Shown here: piece by piece, positions 1 to 9,266 of the stretch
Numbering within the stretch: the stretch's first letter is position 1
Layout of the letters: each line of letters begins with the position of its first letter
Source of the DNA: SFWF01 sp045539925
GTDB taxonomy: Bacteria; Bacillota; Clostridia; Oscillospirales; Acutalibacteraceae
DNA: 31,342 nt
Assembly (NCBI GenBank): GCA_045539925.1
Contig: JAZQGH010000161.1
Location: 1-31,342 of the forward strand
Reading direction: 5' to 3'
The notes under the pieces: model-generated
Database searches by the model: none
Told to the model about the DNA's origin: nothing
The model's input: the letters and a program-made list of their open reading frames with translations, nothing else
Program-made: the position numbers and the translations under genes

Positions 1-1178
1 GGCTTCCTGCAGCTTGTCATTCATAATACGAATGACAACTTGCAGAGAGCCGAAAAGCTTTAATCTTGTCCAAGTTTTGATTAGGCGCAGGTGCAACTTG
101 CTCTCGAAAAGTAAATCATACACTCTCGAAGAGACAGTCATCAATCATCCCGAAACGAAAGTTCTTAGCGCTGTATTCAGTTGTGAAATAAGGTTAGTAC
201 TTGGCTTAATCTATTTTCACTTTAACGCAAGATCAATAGATTTTCCGTGCGTGTTCTCTTGTAATTCAAGAGTGTAAACAACCTTGTATTATTTACTGAC
301 GCTACGCCGAGTGCAAGGCATTTCAGCCCTGCCGAGACTAAACAACTCGTTCGGCGGGGATTTTCATTCTGTTTTTAACAACGATTAAATCCCGGAAACT
401 TCGTATGCCATTCCCATAAGGGATGGAGATTTCCCTTAATGGACGGTAGCACTATCGTTTGAGCGGTTTTATTTACCGACTTAAACTTAAAACGTCGCAG
501 ATTCCATAATTTTCGTCAATAACTCTGGCCGAACCCAAGCCGCCGTTATGCACTTATTTTCGTTCACAGACACTGTAATAAGTGAAAACAGGTTCGCAGT
601 CGAACAATCCTCGTTTCGCAACGGCTCTGCTATCCGCACATTTTAATTCACATTACCTTTGTGAAGGGCTTTGTATATGACGACTTTTCCTACTCTCATT
701 CTTCAGACCACCGCATGAAAGTGGGTTCTAATTTTTTGCGGGAAATCATAAAACCGAGCAACGTAATAGTTTCATTGCATCTCGCAAGCCTATCTACCAT
801 ATATCACCCTGTCCGCTGCCGTAACCGTGATAGCTCTTTGATTCCGTATTTCCACTTCTTCGGTTCTACGGATAATCAGCCTTAGAGCATCGGCTGATGA
901 AGTCTAACCTAACCTCAAGGTTTTCTGCTAGTGATTCACAGTCTGCCGCAGAACTCAGACTACTGTAATCGGCGCCAAGACAACAATGCATTGGCACAAA
1001 TGACTTCCATCACAATTTAGCAAATAAATTGCTCAGCCTTTTGAATCCTCCTTTTATGGTTCTTTTTTGCTCCGTCACTTACCGAAGACAAAACATAAAA
1101 GTAGGCAAAGAGCAACAATAATATACAATCATTTTTATTGCTCTTTGTGTTCGCTCCTTCTTAATTATGAATGAAGTA
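1..1178 (-). ncRNA. Candidate giant structured non-coding RNA (3' end outside window)
   Basis: No credible protein gene occurs on either strand here, yet the minus strand has its own promoter (1184-1212) and a dense series of hairpins. I can see stems 1106-1115/1138-1147 (10 bp at the 5' end), ATCAGCC/GGCTGAT near 880-895, a GCGA tetraloop closed by CGTT/AACG near 620, ACTTATT/AATAAGT near 555-580, CCATTAAGGG/CCCTTATGG near 410-440, CCGCCGA/TCGGCAGG near 325-355, CTCTTG/CAAGAG near 260-275, AATCTATT/AATAGATT near 210-245 and a long stem at 7-45. Length (at least 1.17 kb) and architecture recall the ornate bacterial RNAs ROOL and GOLLD, often linked to mobile DNA and tRNAs, but I cannot assign a class. 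An AGGAGG near 1050 is not followed by a usable ORF beyond a 16-codon one. The existence of a structured transcript is an inference from stems and promoter. Confidence 0.6.
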
Positions 1179-1183
1179 TAGTC

Positions 1184-1212
1184 AGTTTAGCATTTGGTTT
1201 TTTAACCGTCAA
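1184..1212 (-). promoter_or_regulatory. Promoter for the structured RNA
   Basis: On the minus strand a -35 TTGACG (1207-1212) and a -10 TAAACT (1184-1189) are 17 nt apart. Transcription would start near 1177, just upstream of the first hairpin of the candidate RNA and downstream of the HTH gene, so the RNA has its own promoter. Confidence 0.6.
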
Positions 1213-1257
1213 TAGATTTGCCCGATGTGTTGTTTGACAAACGATGCCCCGTAACTT

Positions 1258-1479
1258 TTACTTGGTAATATCTAAAAAATCCCATATTGTGCAGCCAAAA
1301 TATGCCGCCATTTCAAACAAAGATATAGTGGACGGATCGATTCTTCGGTTGATATATCCCGGAGATTTACGAAGTTCAATGCTTAGTCCTCGGTAGGTCA
1401 TATTACGCTCATCCAAGATTTTGTCCAACTTTTGTTGGAAAGCGTACCAATAATTTTCATACTCTGTTCTGTCTAACAT
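1258..1479 (-). CDS. Small XRE-like helix-turn-helix protein
   Basis: A 73-residue protein that is essentially one helix-turn-helix domain: a helix ending in KILDERNMTYRGLSIELR, then SPGYINRRI as the turn and recognition helix, then an FLDI end. It would be a small DNA-binding regulator in the cytoplasm. An upstream in-frame ATG at 1500 exists, but AGAGG lies 7 nt before the ATG at 1479, so I chose the shorter form. It resembles the HTH protein at 10109-10420: both have an xGYIN turn and end the HTH with a F(L/F)D(I/L) segment. A terminator sits just upstream and the candidate giant RNA just downstream on the same strand. The target is unknown. Confidence 0.7.
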   Translation of the reverse strand: MLDRTEYENYWYAFQQKLDKILDERNMTYRGLSIELRKSPGYINRRIDPSTISLFEMAAYFGCTIWDFLDITK

Positions 1480-1497
1480 ACAAAAACCTCTTTTACA

Positions 1498-1530
1498 CAA
1501 AAAATTAAGAGCCGCGACACCGCGACTCTT
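1498..1530 (-). terminator. Intrinsic terminator upstream of the HTH gene
   Basis: Stem AGAG-C-CGCG / CGCG-A-CTCT (1508-1529), with a T-rich run following on the minus strand (1498-1507). It lies about 20 nt before the start of the HTH gene, so it either ends an upstream transcript or acts as an attenuator for that gene. Confidence 0.55.
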
Positions 1531-2087
1531 TGATATAAATGTAAAAAAGGTTATATACGACTTTCAAGAAAACTTAAATGGAGGGACAAAAACATAAAAA
1601 TCAGCGAATATTTGCTTCATTAGTACACTTTTTTGAGCGAAAATAGAAAAACACAGCCCTTTCTTATAAAAGAGCTGTGTTTTAAACAATCGGCAACACC
1701 TTTTTGAGCATTTTTACTCTCCATTCTACACATTCCCACGTATTAAAAATAATTCTTCCAACCGTTTTGCCTGATCGGGATATTTAACAAAACAAGGGCA
1801 TCGAGTATCAACACATAAATGTATATCTACTTATAGAAGTGACAGATTTTCCTTTCTTTTTTACCCTAAAATTATTTTGTATTAAGCAATCCTCCATCTA
1901 AAAAGTGAGAGCGATGACGGATTATACTCCATCACCGTCCGTTCGGGTGGATTGTTCTGTTTTGCTGTAATTTCCCCTATATGCGTCTATTACAGACACA
2001 TTATATCATAATCTTCCTATCGGAATTTGTCGTCCTGTGTTGTCGAGGGAAAATAATTTGTATTTTTATCAAAAAGGGGTTCTAAAT
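1531..2087. other. Gene-poor stretch with an orphan promoter and a possible ORF remnant
   Basis: No full gene. On the minus strand there is a -10 TATAAT (2000-2005) with a poor -35, then a leader containing a GACGG/CCGTC hairpin near 1900-1920 and a GGAGG near 1890 with no ORF behind it. A 34-codon open frame at 1726-1830 (minus) ends in ...AKRLEELFLIRGNV and reads like the C-terminus of a protein, but it has no start. A bidirectional hairpin lies at 1645-1684. This looks like the remains of a small lost gene. Confidence 0.35.
1645..1684. terminator. Bidirectional terminator-like hairpin
   Basis: AAACACAGC (1648-1656) pairs with GCTGTGTTT (1674-1682). T-rich tracts follow on both strands, stronger on the minus strand (GTGTTTTTCTATTTT). 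Confidence 0.55.
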
Positions 2088-2127
2088 GTCAAAAGGCGGT
2101 GGCGGATTTGAGTCCGTCACCGCCTTT
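2088..2127 (-). terminator. Terminator of the surface-protein gene
   Basis: A strong stem of AAAGGCGGTG plus GCGGA against TCCGT plus CACCGCCTTT (2092-2127) lies about 18 nt past the stop codon of the large adhesin. The minus strand then reads TTTTGACATTT. Confidence 0.75.
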
Positions 2128-2145
2128 CGTTATGGGTTTAGATGA

Positions 2146-5100
2146 TTATTTATTTGCCGTTTTTCTCTTACGGTCATACAGTGTAATTCCGAAGATTCCT
2201 GTGCCGCTTACGAACAGCAGAGCAATCCAGAGGAATATATTGCTGTTGTCACCGGTTGCAGGAGAATTTGTCTTTGCGTGGACGTTGAAGGTTCCTTCGG
2301 TTTCACCATCGGTATAAAGCACGGTAATGGTGTGTTCACCGGCTTTGAGGGTATCCAGATAGGATGCCTTCAGCGTAATGATAGTGCTACCGGCCTTGGT
2401 TTCGTAGTTAGCCTTATCAACAACCTTACCATCAACCTTGATGCCAACGAACTTGCTGAACAAACCGTTGACGACGAAGGTGATGTTATGGTCGCTATCC
2501 TCTGTCCAGGAGCTGCCGTCGCCCTCTACGATGTCGTAGGCCACGAGTGCTGCCACCAGCTTATCCAAGCTTGCCTTGGTAGCTTCATCCACAAGGGACT
2601 TTTCATATTCGGACAAAGCGTTGTAGGCGGTCTGTGCATCGGTAATCGCCTTAATCGCTTCTTCGTCATCAGGCTTCACGGTATCGACCGCAGGCAGCTT
2701 GGAGATGGTTTCTTCAATTTCCTCCACATTGCCGATAACTTCAAGAGCATCGTAGATACGCTTAATTTCGTCCTCTATGGCTTTCTTTTCGTCTTCGGTC
2801 ATATTGTTGCCGTGTTCGTCAAGTGCTTTTTCGAGGTCAGCCTTTGACTTTTCCAAATCGGTCTTGTTATCCGGTGTTACGTTCTCAGCGGTAACATCTT
2901 CGACCTTTTTGGTGTTCTCGGTGTAGGTTGCTTCGGCTGCATCGGTGATTTCCTTAATCAGGTCTTTAACCTGCTTCTTCACTTCCTCCATGGCGTTCTT
3001 GCCATTGGTGGTGATGGTTTCATCGCCAAGGATCGTGTTGATCTCGTCAAGCATATCCTGAAGCTCGTCTTTATCCTGGCTCGTTACGGTTGCAGGATCG
3101 TAGTCCTTTAGTTCCTCGGTGTAGCCTGCTGCCACATCTACTACGTTATCGGTCAAAACGGTCAGTTTGGCAGGTACGTACTTGATGGAATAGTTACCGC
3201 CCGCATCTGCACCGGAAGCAGTAATGTCATACTCGCCAATAACAGCAATGTTCGCGTTGCAGGTAAGTGTAGGCTCCGTTACAAGCGCATCACCGCCCAC
3301 CAGACCTTCTACCTTGTAAGTGTAGGTCGGAAGTGTCGTGTTGACAACGGTGTTCTTTGCATCAACGGTAATAGTGATCTCACGCTTGGTGATCTCGTAT
3401 TCACCACTTGCCATATCGTTGTAGTTGCCCTTGCCGGTTACGGTAACGGTTGCAGTGCCTGCCTTCAAATTTTCAGCATAAGAAACGGTATAGTCCCTAT
3501 CTTTTACCAAAGTTTCGCCGTTCAGAACGACCACAGGATCGGGTGTTTTGGCATTGCCGTCGTAGGTGAACGTACCGTTTACAGTTACAGTTGCACCTGT
3601 GATGCTTGTCGGATCCACCTTAACGGTGAAAGTCGTTGTCAGATCGGTCACGCCGGAATTCTCAAAGCCCATCGGGTTATAGGAAACGGTAAAGGTGTAG
3701 TCACCGGCGTTCAGAGTATCCAAATAAGTAGATTTTAGAACGATTTTACCGGATTCGTAATCCACGGAGTAATCGGTGTTTGCTGCAAGGACTTTTTCGC
3801 CGCAAGTGATGGATTTTACGGTGTTGCCGTTGAACTCCACAGCAATGTCCTTATTGCTGTTTTCCTTGTAGGTGTAGGTTAACTCGGTATCAATTGCCTT
3901 GCTGTCCTCATAGACCACGATACCATCGGAGTTGATGATGGTTACGTTGCCGCCTTCATCGGTAATGCGGACATAAACCGCAACCTTGCTCTTAGGCTGG
4001 ATGCGGAACTTGTAGGCATTGCCGTCTTTGGTAAGAGCAGTCCAGCCATCATTGGGAATGTTGTTTTCCTCCATTACTGTGTTGGAAAGTAGGTATTCTA
4101 CCTTCGTCGCATTGGAGCCGGTACCGTCGGCAGTAATGGTTACATCCACATGATCCTTGCAGAACAGGCCGAAGGAAATCCAGTTCCAGAACTCTCTCCA
4201 ACTGTTTTCCTTGATCAGAATCGTTCCGGTAGGTGCGGTTGTATCTGTGATGGTATAGGTTTTTGTGACAGTACCCGCATAATTGCCTATGCCAGTAATG
4301 GTCATGGTAATCGTTCCTGCATTTACGGTGCTATCGCCGCCACTGGAATTGCTGAACGTAACCGTATAGTCTGTTCCCGCCACCAAGGTGGTTTCGCCAC
4401 ACTTCACACCCGGTTCGTGGGCAGTTCCGTCATAGACATAGCCCTCAGTAGGGAGGCCGGAGAGTGTAACACGATCCTCCGTCAATCCAGTCTTGACAGA
4501 ACCTCCGGAAATGATTACACCATTCAGCGTTAACCCCTCATCTATGATCGTACCATCATTGGTGATTTCAACTTCCCAAGAGCCATGCTCATCATTGGTA
4601 ATAGTTACATTCTTAAATGTAACCACCGCATCCTCTTCAACAATGCCCTCGTGCCACATTGAAATAGTACCGTTTTGAATTGTACAGGAATTGCGGATAT
4701 GAAGCATCATTGGCTCCACACTATGACCATTCAAATCCAATACGCTACCGTCAGGGGCATCCATATGTTCTAAGCGGAAGTCATCTGAATGCACTGTCAG
4801 AGTTCCACCATTACGAGTCCAATCCTCTTGAGCGCGGAAACCATCCGAATAATATTGCACATTTCCGTTGCTGTCTGTAATGGTTGCAACAATATCCGCA
4901 TAATTAGCCTTTACGATTACGCAGCCTTCAGGCATTGTGAAGGTAGTCTCTGCCTTGGCACTGTCTGTCAAAGTGATTGTTCCAAGTTCAATCGTCCAGC
5001 CGGTAAACATCTTTCCGCTTGCGGGAGCATCAGCGGTGATTGTCACTGTGCTGCCCTCGGTATAGTTGCCAGTACCACTGCCGTTGTTGACCTTTACATA

Positions 5101-8100
5101 CTGCTCATATACAGTTCCACCCACATTGGCGGGAAGTGTACCCTTGTTGTAGATCGTACCCTCATTGACAAGATTGCCGGAGATCGCACCATCATTCACA
5201 ATGACACCTTTGTTTGTCAAGGTGAAACCATCTGCAATTATCAGCTTTGTGCCCTCTGCAACTGTCAGCTTGCCATCGGTCGCAATGGTCAAATCCCGGC
5301 TAAGGGTATAATCGCTGAAAACTGTAAAGGTGTTACCGCCATCGGTAGAAACCAATCCACCGGTGGGCGTACTTCCTTTATAGGAGTTTGTGGTCACCAT
5401 ACCGCCGGTAATGGAAGCATCCTTTACACCCTGCCAGTTATCCGTATTGGCTCCGATGCCGGGCATACCGTTGGCTGTAACATTGCCACCGTTGACAACA
5501 ATGTTCCAGGTCGATCCATCATCGGAAGAACCAATGCCGGCTGCCCATCCTTTACCCGTTGCAGAAATAGTACCGCTATTGATGATAATATTGTGGGTAT
5601 CGCCTCGGTGACCACCGCCGCCGATACCTGCCGCATTGTTACCGCCAACAGCAGTTAGGGAACCGGAACCATTGATCGTCAAGGTTGCGGCATCGGAGCT
5701 GGTTGCCTGCTGACCTCTCGTTTTATGGATAGCTGCCTTGTTTGCTGTCTGGGAAATCAGCGTATTGTTACCGCTTAATGTTAAGGTCACATTGGTATCG
5801 TTATAATCCCGAATCTCAATAGGTGCACCGGTGGTGGTGGAGATATTCACGCCATCCAGCGTCACATTGGCTGTGCCCTGAATATAGATCCGGTGGCTGG
5901 TAGCCGTATTCTTGTCCTTGTTGGAAACTGTTACGCTGCCGCCGTTAATAGTCAATACTTTATTGGTTTTATCCCAAGAATAATTTGCTGTGTCGCCGGT
6001 CACGATCAAATCACAGCCATCCATCTGATAGGAGAGTTTTCCATTAGAGGGCTTTTCTCCGCTATACGTGCTTCCGTAATTGATAAGAATTTTACCGTTA
6101 TTTTCGATTGTAACCGTTCCCAGATTATCAATCGTACCGTTATTTACTATGGTTCCTCCTACCTTAAGCGTTCCTTTTACCGTCAGTTTTACTCCTTGCG
6201 GGATTGTCCATGTTGTCCCCTCCGGAATGGTCAGAGTTTCACCTTCCTCAATCGTCAAATCAAAGGCCAATTCCTGATCACCGTAGACAGTACCGTTGGT
6301 TTGCAGGAAGAGGATACCGTGGAAAGTGGAAACTGCATTGCCAACACTTGTCTGGTTAGTGTATACAATAGCGTTGCTGCCTTCCGGCGTATAAAGGCCT
6401 CCAGTATTGCTTCCAATCGTAGTACCATTGCCGATACTTTTGGTTTTTACTAATCCTCCCAATATGGTAATATTTCTACTGGCTCTATAGATTCCTGCCC
6501 CAATTCCGGAATAACTGTTTCCTTCAAGTCCCGCGCAGATCAGACCACCATAAATATTTACCGTAGCATTAGTGCCGCCAATCGCCATCCAGTTGTAATG
6601 TCCACCGGATGCAACTATTTTTCCCATTTGCGTACCATTGGATTGGGCATAAATGTTGATGGTATAATTCTCAGCGTTGATGCCTCCGTTATCGTTTTGA
6701 CCCTGTACGGTCAAAGTTACACCATCCATTAGAAGCAGGTTGATATCGCTTTCTAATTTTACACCGTTTGTTATCGTTACATCCTTTGTAACAACATACC
6801 ATGTGGTTTTTTCTCCATGTTTTTTCCATGAATGATCAGATTCGGTAATTGGGTAAATTGCATCATCCGCAGGAATAGGGACGGTTTCACCGTTTTTATT
6901 TCGATAAAAAAGATTCTCGTTATACAGCAACTGACTATCCGCACCGGTTACGGGAGTTGTGGAAATGATATACCCATTTTCTCCGCTAATGGTACCGGAA
7001 TTGTCAAGTACTCCTGTATTATATATCAAACCAGTATTTGTTCCTCCACCGCATATAAGACTTCCGGTAATGGTAATATCCTGGCTGTTTTGGATAGATT
7101 GGCATTTAACCGTGCCATTGATTGTTACATTATTCGTATTGACAAGTTTTCCTGATATATCAAGCGTACCATCGGTTCCCACATTCAAAGCACCGTTGTT
7201 TGTAAGATCGCTTCTACAGTCCAACTCACCGCCTGAAATGTTCAAGATACCATTATTGGTTAATTGATATCCCTCTGGAACTACTAATTTAGATCCTGAT
7301 GGAATATTAAACGTGTAACCGCTTTCTACACTAAAATCTGAAGTAAGTGTTTGTTCACCGTACACCGCACCTGTATTGCCCTTGAAAAAAATACCACTCC
7401 AGCTGGCGCTGTTTGACATATCTGAAATATCACTTGCCATTACGGTGGCATTTCCTTTTTTTCCAGTGGTAATGGGAACTGAAATTCCGGGTGCGTAGCG
7501 TCCATATCCTCCGTCATCGCTGCCGTTAGCATTCACATATCCGCCGTGAATCACAAGGTTGCCTCCGGTCTCCGTAGAACTAGGACTGTTTTCAATAAAT
7601 TTTACTCCGATACCAGAACCGCAATAGGATACACTGTAACTTAAGCCTGAGTCCCTGTAAGCATGTCCGGTTGCAGTGACAATTCCACCGTCAATTGTAA
7701 CCGTCGATTTAATAATCTCAATGCCGGAGTCTGCGTACGTAGCTCCGGTTGCTTTCAGCGTGCCAGTTCCCGCAGTCTGTCCATAAATGGTAAGACTGCT
7801 ACCTTCGGGCACTTTGATACCGGCGGCGCAGTTCAATGTGTTTCCGTCTGTTAGCACAAGCTTCACATCGCCTACCACGGATACTCGATTAGAAATCTCA
7901 ATATCGCTTCCGGCTACATACCAGCCTTCATTTTGGTCAGCATTCCATTCCTCATCTGTACCGACCAAATTGTAGGCGTTTGCCTCTAAGGTACCGGTTT
8001 TCCAACTTTCAGAAGTTGAATCATAATATTGATATTCTATCGCCTGATTCGTAGTCGAATAGGTTATTTTCTCCGCCGCACTCGCTGTAATTATATTCAT

Positions 8101-8178
8101 CGGCATCATACTGAACACCATTACAAGTGCCAAGAAGAGGCTTAAAATTCTTTTTGAATTAAATACATTCGTTTTCAT
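2146..8178 (-). CDS. Very large cell-wall-anchored surface protein (adhesin-like)
   Basis: A 2010-residue secreted protein. Residues 1-34 are a signal peptide (KRILSLFLALVMVFSM then an A-S-A-A site). Residues about 35-1010 are three glycine/asparagine-rich modules of beta-strand ladders (repeats such as LTINGSGSL and NIIINSGTISATG), probably beta-helical. Then come an InlB-type B-repeat (about 1027-1090), an MBG/YDG-like domain (about 1235-1305), an Ig-like segment starting DTTAPTGTILIKENSW, an X2-like domain, a second MBG-like pair (about 1527-1680), a charged helical stretch (about 1682-1885), a second X2-like domain, and SPATG (1972-1976) followed by a membrane helix and KRKTANK tail, i.e. 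a sortase signal. Role inferred: adhesion to host or dietary glycans. The start at 8178 is backed by GGAAGG 9 nt upstream; in-frame ATGs also exist at 8184 and 8268, the last with its own AAAGGGG and an ATGA overlap with the small ORF upstream. Base composition looks more GC-rich than its neighbours, suggesting acquisition. Confidence 0.85.
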   Translation of the reverse strand: MKTNVFNSKRILSLFLALVMVFSMMPMNIITASAAEKITYSTTNQAIEYQYYDSTSESWKTGTLEANAYNLVGTDEEWNADQNEGWYVAGSDIEISNRVSVVGDVKLVLTDGNTLNCAAGIKVPEGSSLTIYGQTAGTGTLKATGATYADSGIEIIKSTVTIDGGIVTATGHAYRDSGLSYSVSYCGSGIGVKFIENSPSSTETGGNLVIHGGYVNANGSDDGGYGRYAPGISVPITTGKKGNATVMASDISDMSNSASWSGIFFKGNTGAVYGEQTLTSDFSVESGYTFNIPSGSKLVVPEGYQLTNNGILNISGGELDCRSDLTNNGALNVGTDGTLDISGKLVNTNNVTINGTVKCQSIQNSQDITITGSLICGGGTNTGLIYNTGVLDNSGTISGENGYIISTTPVTGADSQLLYNENLFYRNKNGETVPIPADDAIYPITESDHSWKKHGEKTTWYVVTKDVTITNGVKLESDINLLLMDGVTLTVQGQNDNGGINAENYTINIYAQSNGTQMGKIVASGGHYNWMAIGGTNATVNIYGGLICAGLEGNSYSGIGAGIYRASRNITILGGLVKTKSIGNGTTIGSNTGGLYTPEGSNAIVYTNQTSVGNAVSTFHGILFLQTNGTVYGDQELAFDLTIEEGETLTIPEGTTWTIPQGVKLTVKGTLKVGGTIVNNGTIDNLGTVTIENNGKILINYGSTYSGEKPSNGKLSYQMDGCDLIVTGDTANYSWDKTNKVLTINGGSVTVSNKDKNTATSHRIYIQGTANVTLDGVNISTTTGAPIEIRDYNDTNVTLTLSGNNTLISQTANKAAIHKTRGQQATSSDAATLTINGSGSLTAVGGNNAAGIGGGGHRGDTHNIIINSGTISATGKGWAAGIGSSDDGSTWNIVVNGGNVTANGMPGIGANTDNWQGVKDASITGGMVTTNSYKGSTPTGGLVSTDGGNTFTVFSDYTLSRDLTIATDGKLTVAEGTKLIIADGFTLTNKGVIVNDGAISGNLVNEGTIYNKGTLPANVGGTVYEQYVKVNNGSGTGNYTEGSTVTITADAPASGKMFTGWTIELGTITLTDSAKAETTFTMPEGCVIVKANYADIVATITDSNGNVQYYSDGFRAQEDWTRNGGTLTVHSDDFRLEHMDAPDGSVLDLNGHSVEPMMLHIRNSCTIQNGTISMWHEGIVEEDAVVTFKNVTITNDEHGSWEVEITNDGTIIDEGLTLNGVIISGGSVKTGLTEDRVTLSGLPTEGYVYDGTAHEPGVKCGETTLVAGTDYTVTFSNSSGGDSTVNAGTITMTITGIGNYAGTVTKTYTITDTTAPTGTILIKENSWREFWNWISFGLFCKDHVDVTITADGTGSNATKVEYLLSNTVMEENNIPNDGWTALTKDGNAYKFRIQPKSKVAVYVRITDEGGNVTIINSDGIVVYEDSKAIDTELTYTYKENSNKDIAVEFNGNTVKSITCGEKVLAANTDYSVDYESGKIVLKSTYLDTLNAGDYTFTVSYNPMGFENSGVTDLTTTFTVKVDPTSITGATVTVNGTFTYDGNAKTPDPVVVLNGETLVKDRDYTVSYAENLKAGTATVTVTGKGNYNDMASGEYEITKREITITVDAKNTVVNTTLPTYTYKVEGLVGGDALVTEPTLTCNANIAVIGEYDITASGADAGGNYSIKYVPAKLTVLTDNVVDVAAGYTEELKDYDPATVTSQDKDELQDMLDEINTILGDETITTNGKNAMEEVKKQVKDLIKEITDAAEATYTENTKKVEDVTAENVTPDNKTDLEKSKADLEKALDEHGNNMTEDEKKAIEDEIKRIYDALEVIGNVEEIEETISKLPAVDTVKPDDEEAIKAITDAQTAYNALSEYEKSLVDEATKASLDKLVAALVAYDIVEGDGSSWTEDSDHNITFVVNGLFSKFVGIKVDGKVVDKANYETKAGSTIITLKASYLDTLKAGEHTITVLYTDGETEGTFNVHAKTNSPATGDNSNIFLWIALLFVSGTGIFGITLYDRKRKTANK

Positions 8179-8264
8179 ATCCATTATCCTTCCGGTTGTT
8201 TTATATGCATTACGCCGTTCCGGCTCTCGCTGGAGGGTATCTTTATACAGGTATCGTATCCGTC

Positions 8265-8423
8265 TCATATAAAACACCCCTTTCCAAAACGCAAAAAGCC
8301 ACTTGGTTCAGGGCGTGGAAATAACGCCCATTCATCGAATGGCTCATAGCATCGGTATTTACTTATGTATGCAAAGAAGGAACAGTTAGTCCTTGCGTTG
8401 CGGATTTTATATTGCTTGCTCAT
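8265..8423 (-). CDS. Small ORF (52 codons) upstream of, and possibly coupled to, the adhesin gene
   Basis: An ORF with a strong ribosome binding site (AAGGAGG, 9 nt before the ATG at 8423) directly behind a good promoter. The product begins MSKQYKIRNARTNC and ends FLRFGKGCFI; it has no signal peptide or known motif. Its TGA overlaps an in-frame ATG of the adhesin reading frame (ATGA at 8265-8268), so ribosomes could reinitiate there, 30 codons ahead of the favoured adhesin start. It may be a leader ORF that sets adhesin translation, or a decayed gene fragment. I do not recognise it. Confidence 0.45.
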   Translation of the reverse strand: MSKQYKIRNARTNCSFFAYISKYRCYEPFDEWALFPRPEPSGFLRFGKGCFI

Positions 8424-8476
8424 CTATGTCAACCTCCTTGTGAGGATTATTTCTATATACAATAAGTCGACACTAT

Positions 8477-8505
8477 ATTATAGCAGAATTCTCTCGACTT
8501 TTCAA
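8477..8505 (-). promoter_or_regulatory. Promoter of the small ORF/adhesin transcript
   Basis: TTGAAA (8500-8505), 17 nt spacer, TATAAT (8477-8482) on the minus strand, about 50 nt before the small ORF. Confidence 0.75.
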
Positions 8506-8559
8506 TGCATTTCGCGCCGAAAATCACTATTGTCGCCAAAAAGTTACTAATCATAGTTA

Positions 8560-8700
8560 TTAAAGGTTTTGAACCTCAGCACTTTCCGCCTTTTTAAGTA
8601 TTTCTTCATCCGGTATTACATCGGGACTGTATTCCAAAACATAACTTGTTTCCGGTGTGTCATTCCAACAGAGATATGAGATTTCATCGAACTCATAGAG
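8560..8700 (-). pseudogene. C-terminal remnant of a paralogue of the 9267-9788 gene
   Basis: The minus strand reads in one frame LYEFDEISYLCW...VLEYSPDVIPDEEILKKAESAE and a stop at 8560. This aligns well with the C-terminus of the protein at 9267-9788 (DRAFLCW...VIEYSPASVTRADIFKMAESVA). About 45 residues remain; the N-terminal part, signal segment and start are missing. It therefore marks a past tandem duplication and decay of that gene, with the SLOG gene now lying between the two copies. Confidence 0.65.
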
Positions 8701-8765
8701 CGATTGAATAACACACCGAGAGCATCTAATACAATTGTTGAATATTTTTTTAATTATTTGGCGTG

Positions 8766-9257
8766 TTAAGTGCGATATACATTCACAACGGGGACATTGA
8801 CGCAGTTAGCATAGTCCACGGTGTTCTTGGTTCCACTTGGTTTGCCGTTCCAGACGGCGATTACTCTTGACGAATGATCCACCATCCACTCATTTCGGAT
8901 TTGATAGACACCTCTTTTGTAACCGTCGCAAATATCTCTTGTGAGATCTGCGGCATTCATAATAGCTATGTATCTCTTTTTCCATTCCGGCCAACGCTCA
9001 ATAAAGTTCGGATGGGGATTGGTGGAGATCAGCTTCAACGGCAATTTTTCTTTATCCCGCAATCGTAGGATAATCTCTGCCGCCCAAATGTCAACGCCGG
9101 GTGCCATACCGGTGATGAATACATTAAAGCCATCGTCGATTGCCTTGCGGATAGCTACCTCTAACTCTTTGATAACCTGCTTTTCGGTCATTATCATCTT
9201 TTCGGGACGATGCCCTGTGAAACAGCAACGGTGCATCCTTTTTTCTGCTTCTGTCAT
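8766..9257 (-). CDS. SLOG-family protein (YpsA/DUF1273-like)
   Basis: A 163-residue soluble protein with the family signature near the N-terminus (residues 10-20, CCFTGHRPEK), a GxxxGVDIWAAE-type segment around residues 49-60 (FITGMAPGVDIWAAEI) and a late RVIAVWNGKPSGT strand-turn. SLOG proteins have a Rossmann-like fold and are thought to bind nucleotide-derived ligands; many sit in defence or stress loci. No catalytic role can be assigned here. The start has AAGGTGA 5 nt upstream. It follows the anchored-protein gene by 9 nt on the same strand, so the two form an operon behind the leader at 9803-10001. Confidence 0.8.
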   Translation of the reverse strand: MTEAEKRMHRCCFTGHRPEKMIMTEKQVIKELEVAIRKAIDDGFNVFITGMAPGVDIWAAEIILRLRDKEKLPLKLISTNPHPNFIERWPEWKKRYIAIMNAADLTRDICDGYKRGVYQIRNEWMVDHSSRVIAVWNGKPSGTKNTVDYANCVNVPVVNVYRT

Positions 9258-9266
9258 TTTCTCACC

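Noticed and set aside
14..885. Short plus-strand open frames at 14-277 and 661-885
   Set aside because: No ribosome sites and no recognisable protein features; they lie opposite the hairpin-rich minus-strand RNA.
1..1178. Group II intron or rRNA fragment
   Set aside because: No domain V-like hairpin, no reverse transcriptase frame and no rRNA signature segments are visible.
2278..7975. Several long plus-strand frames, such as 4789-5658
   Set aside because: They are opposite-strand shadows of the repetitive adhesin gene, without ribosome sites.
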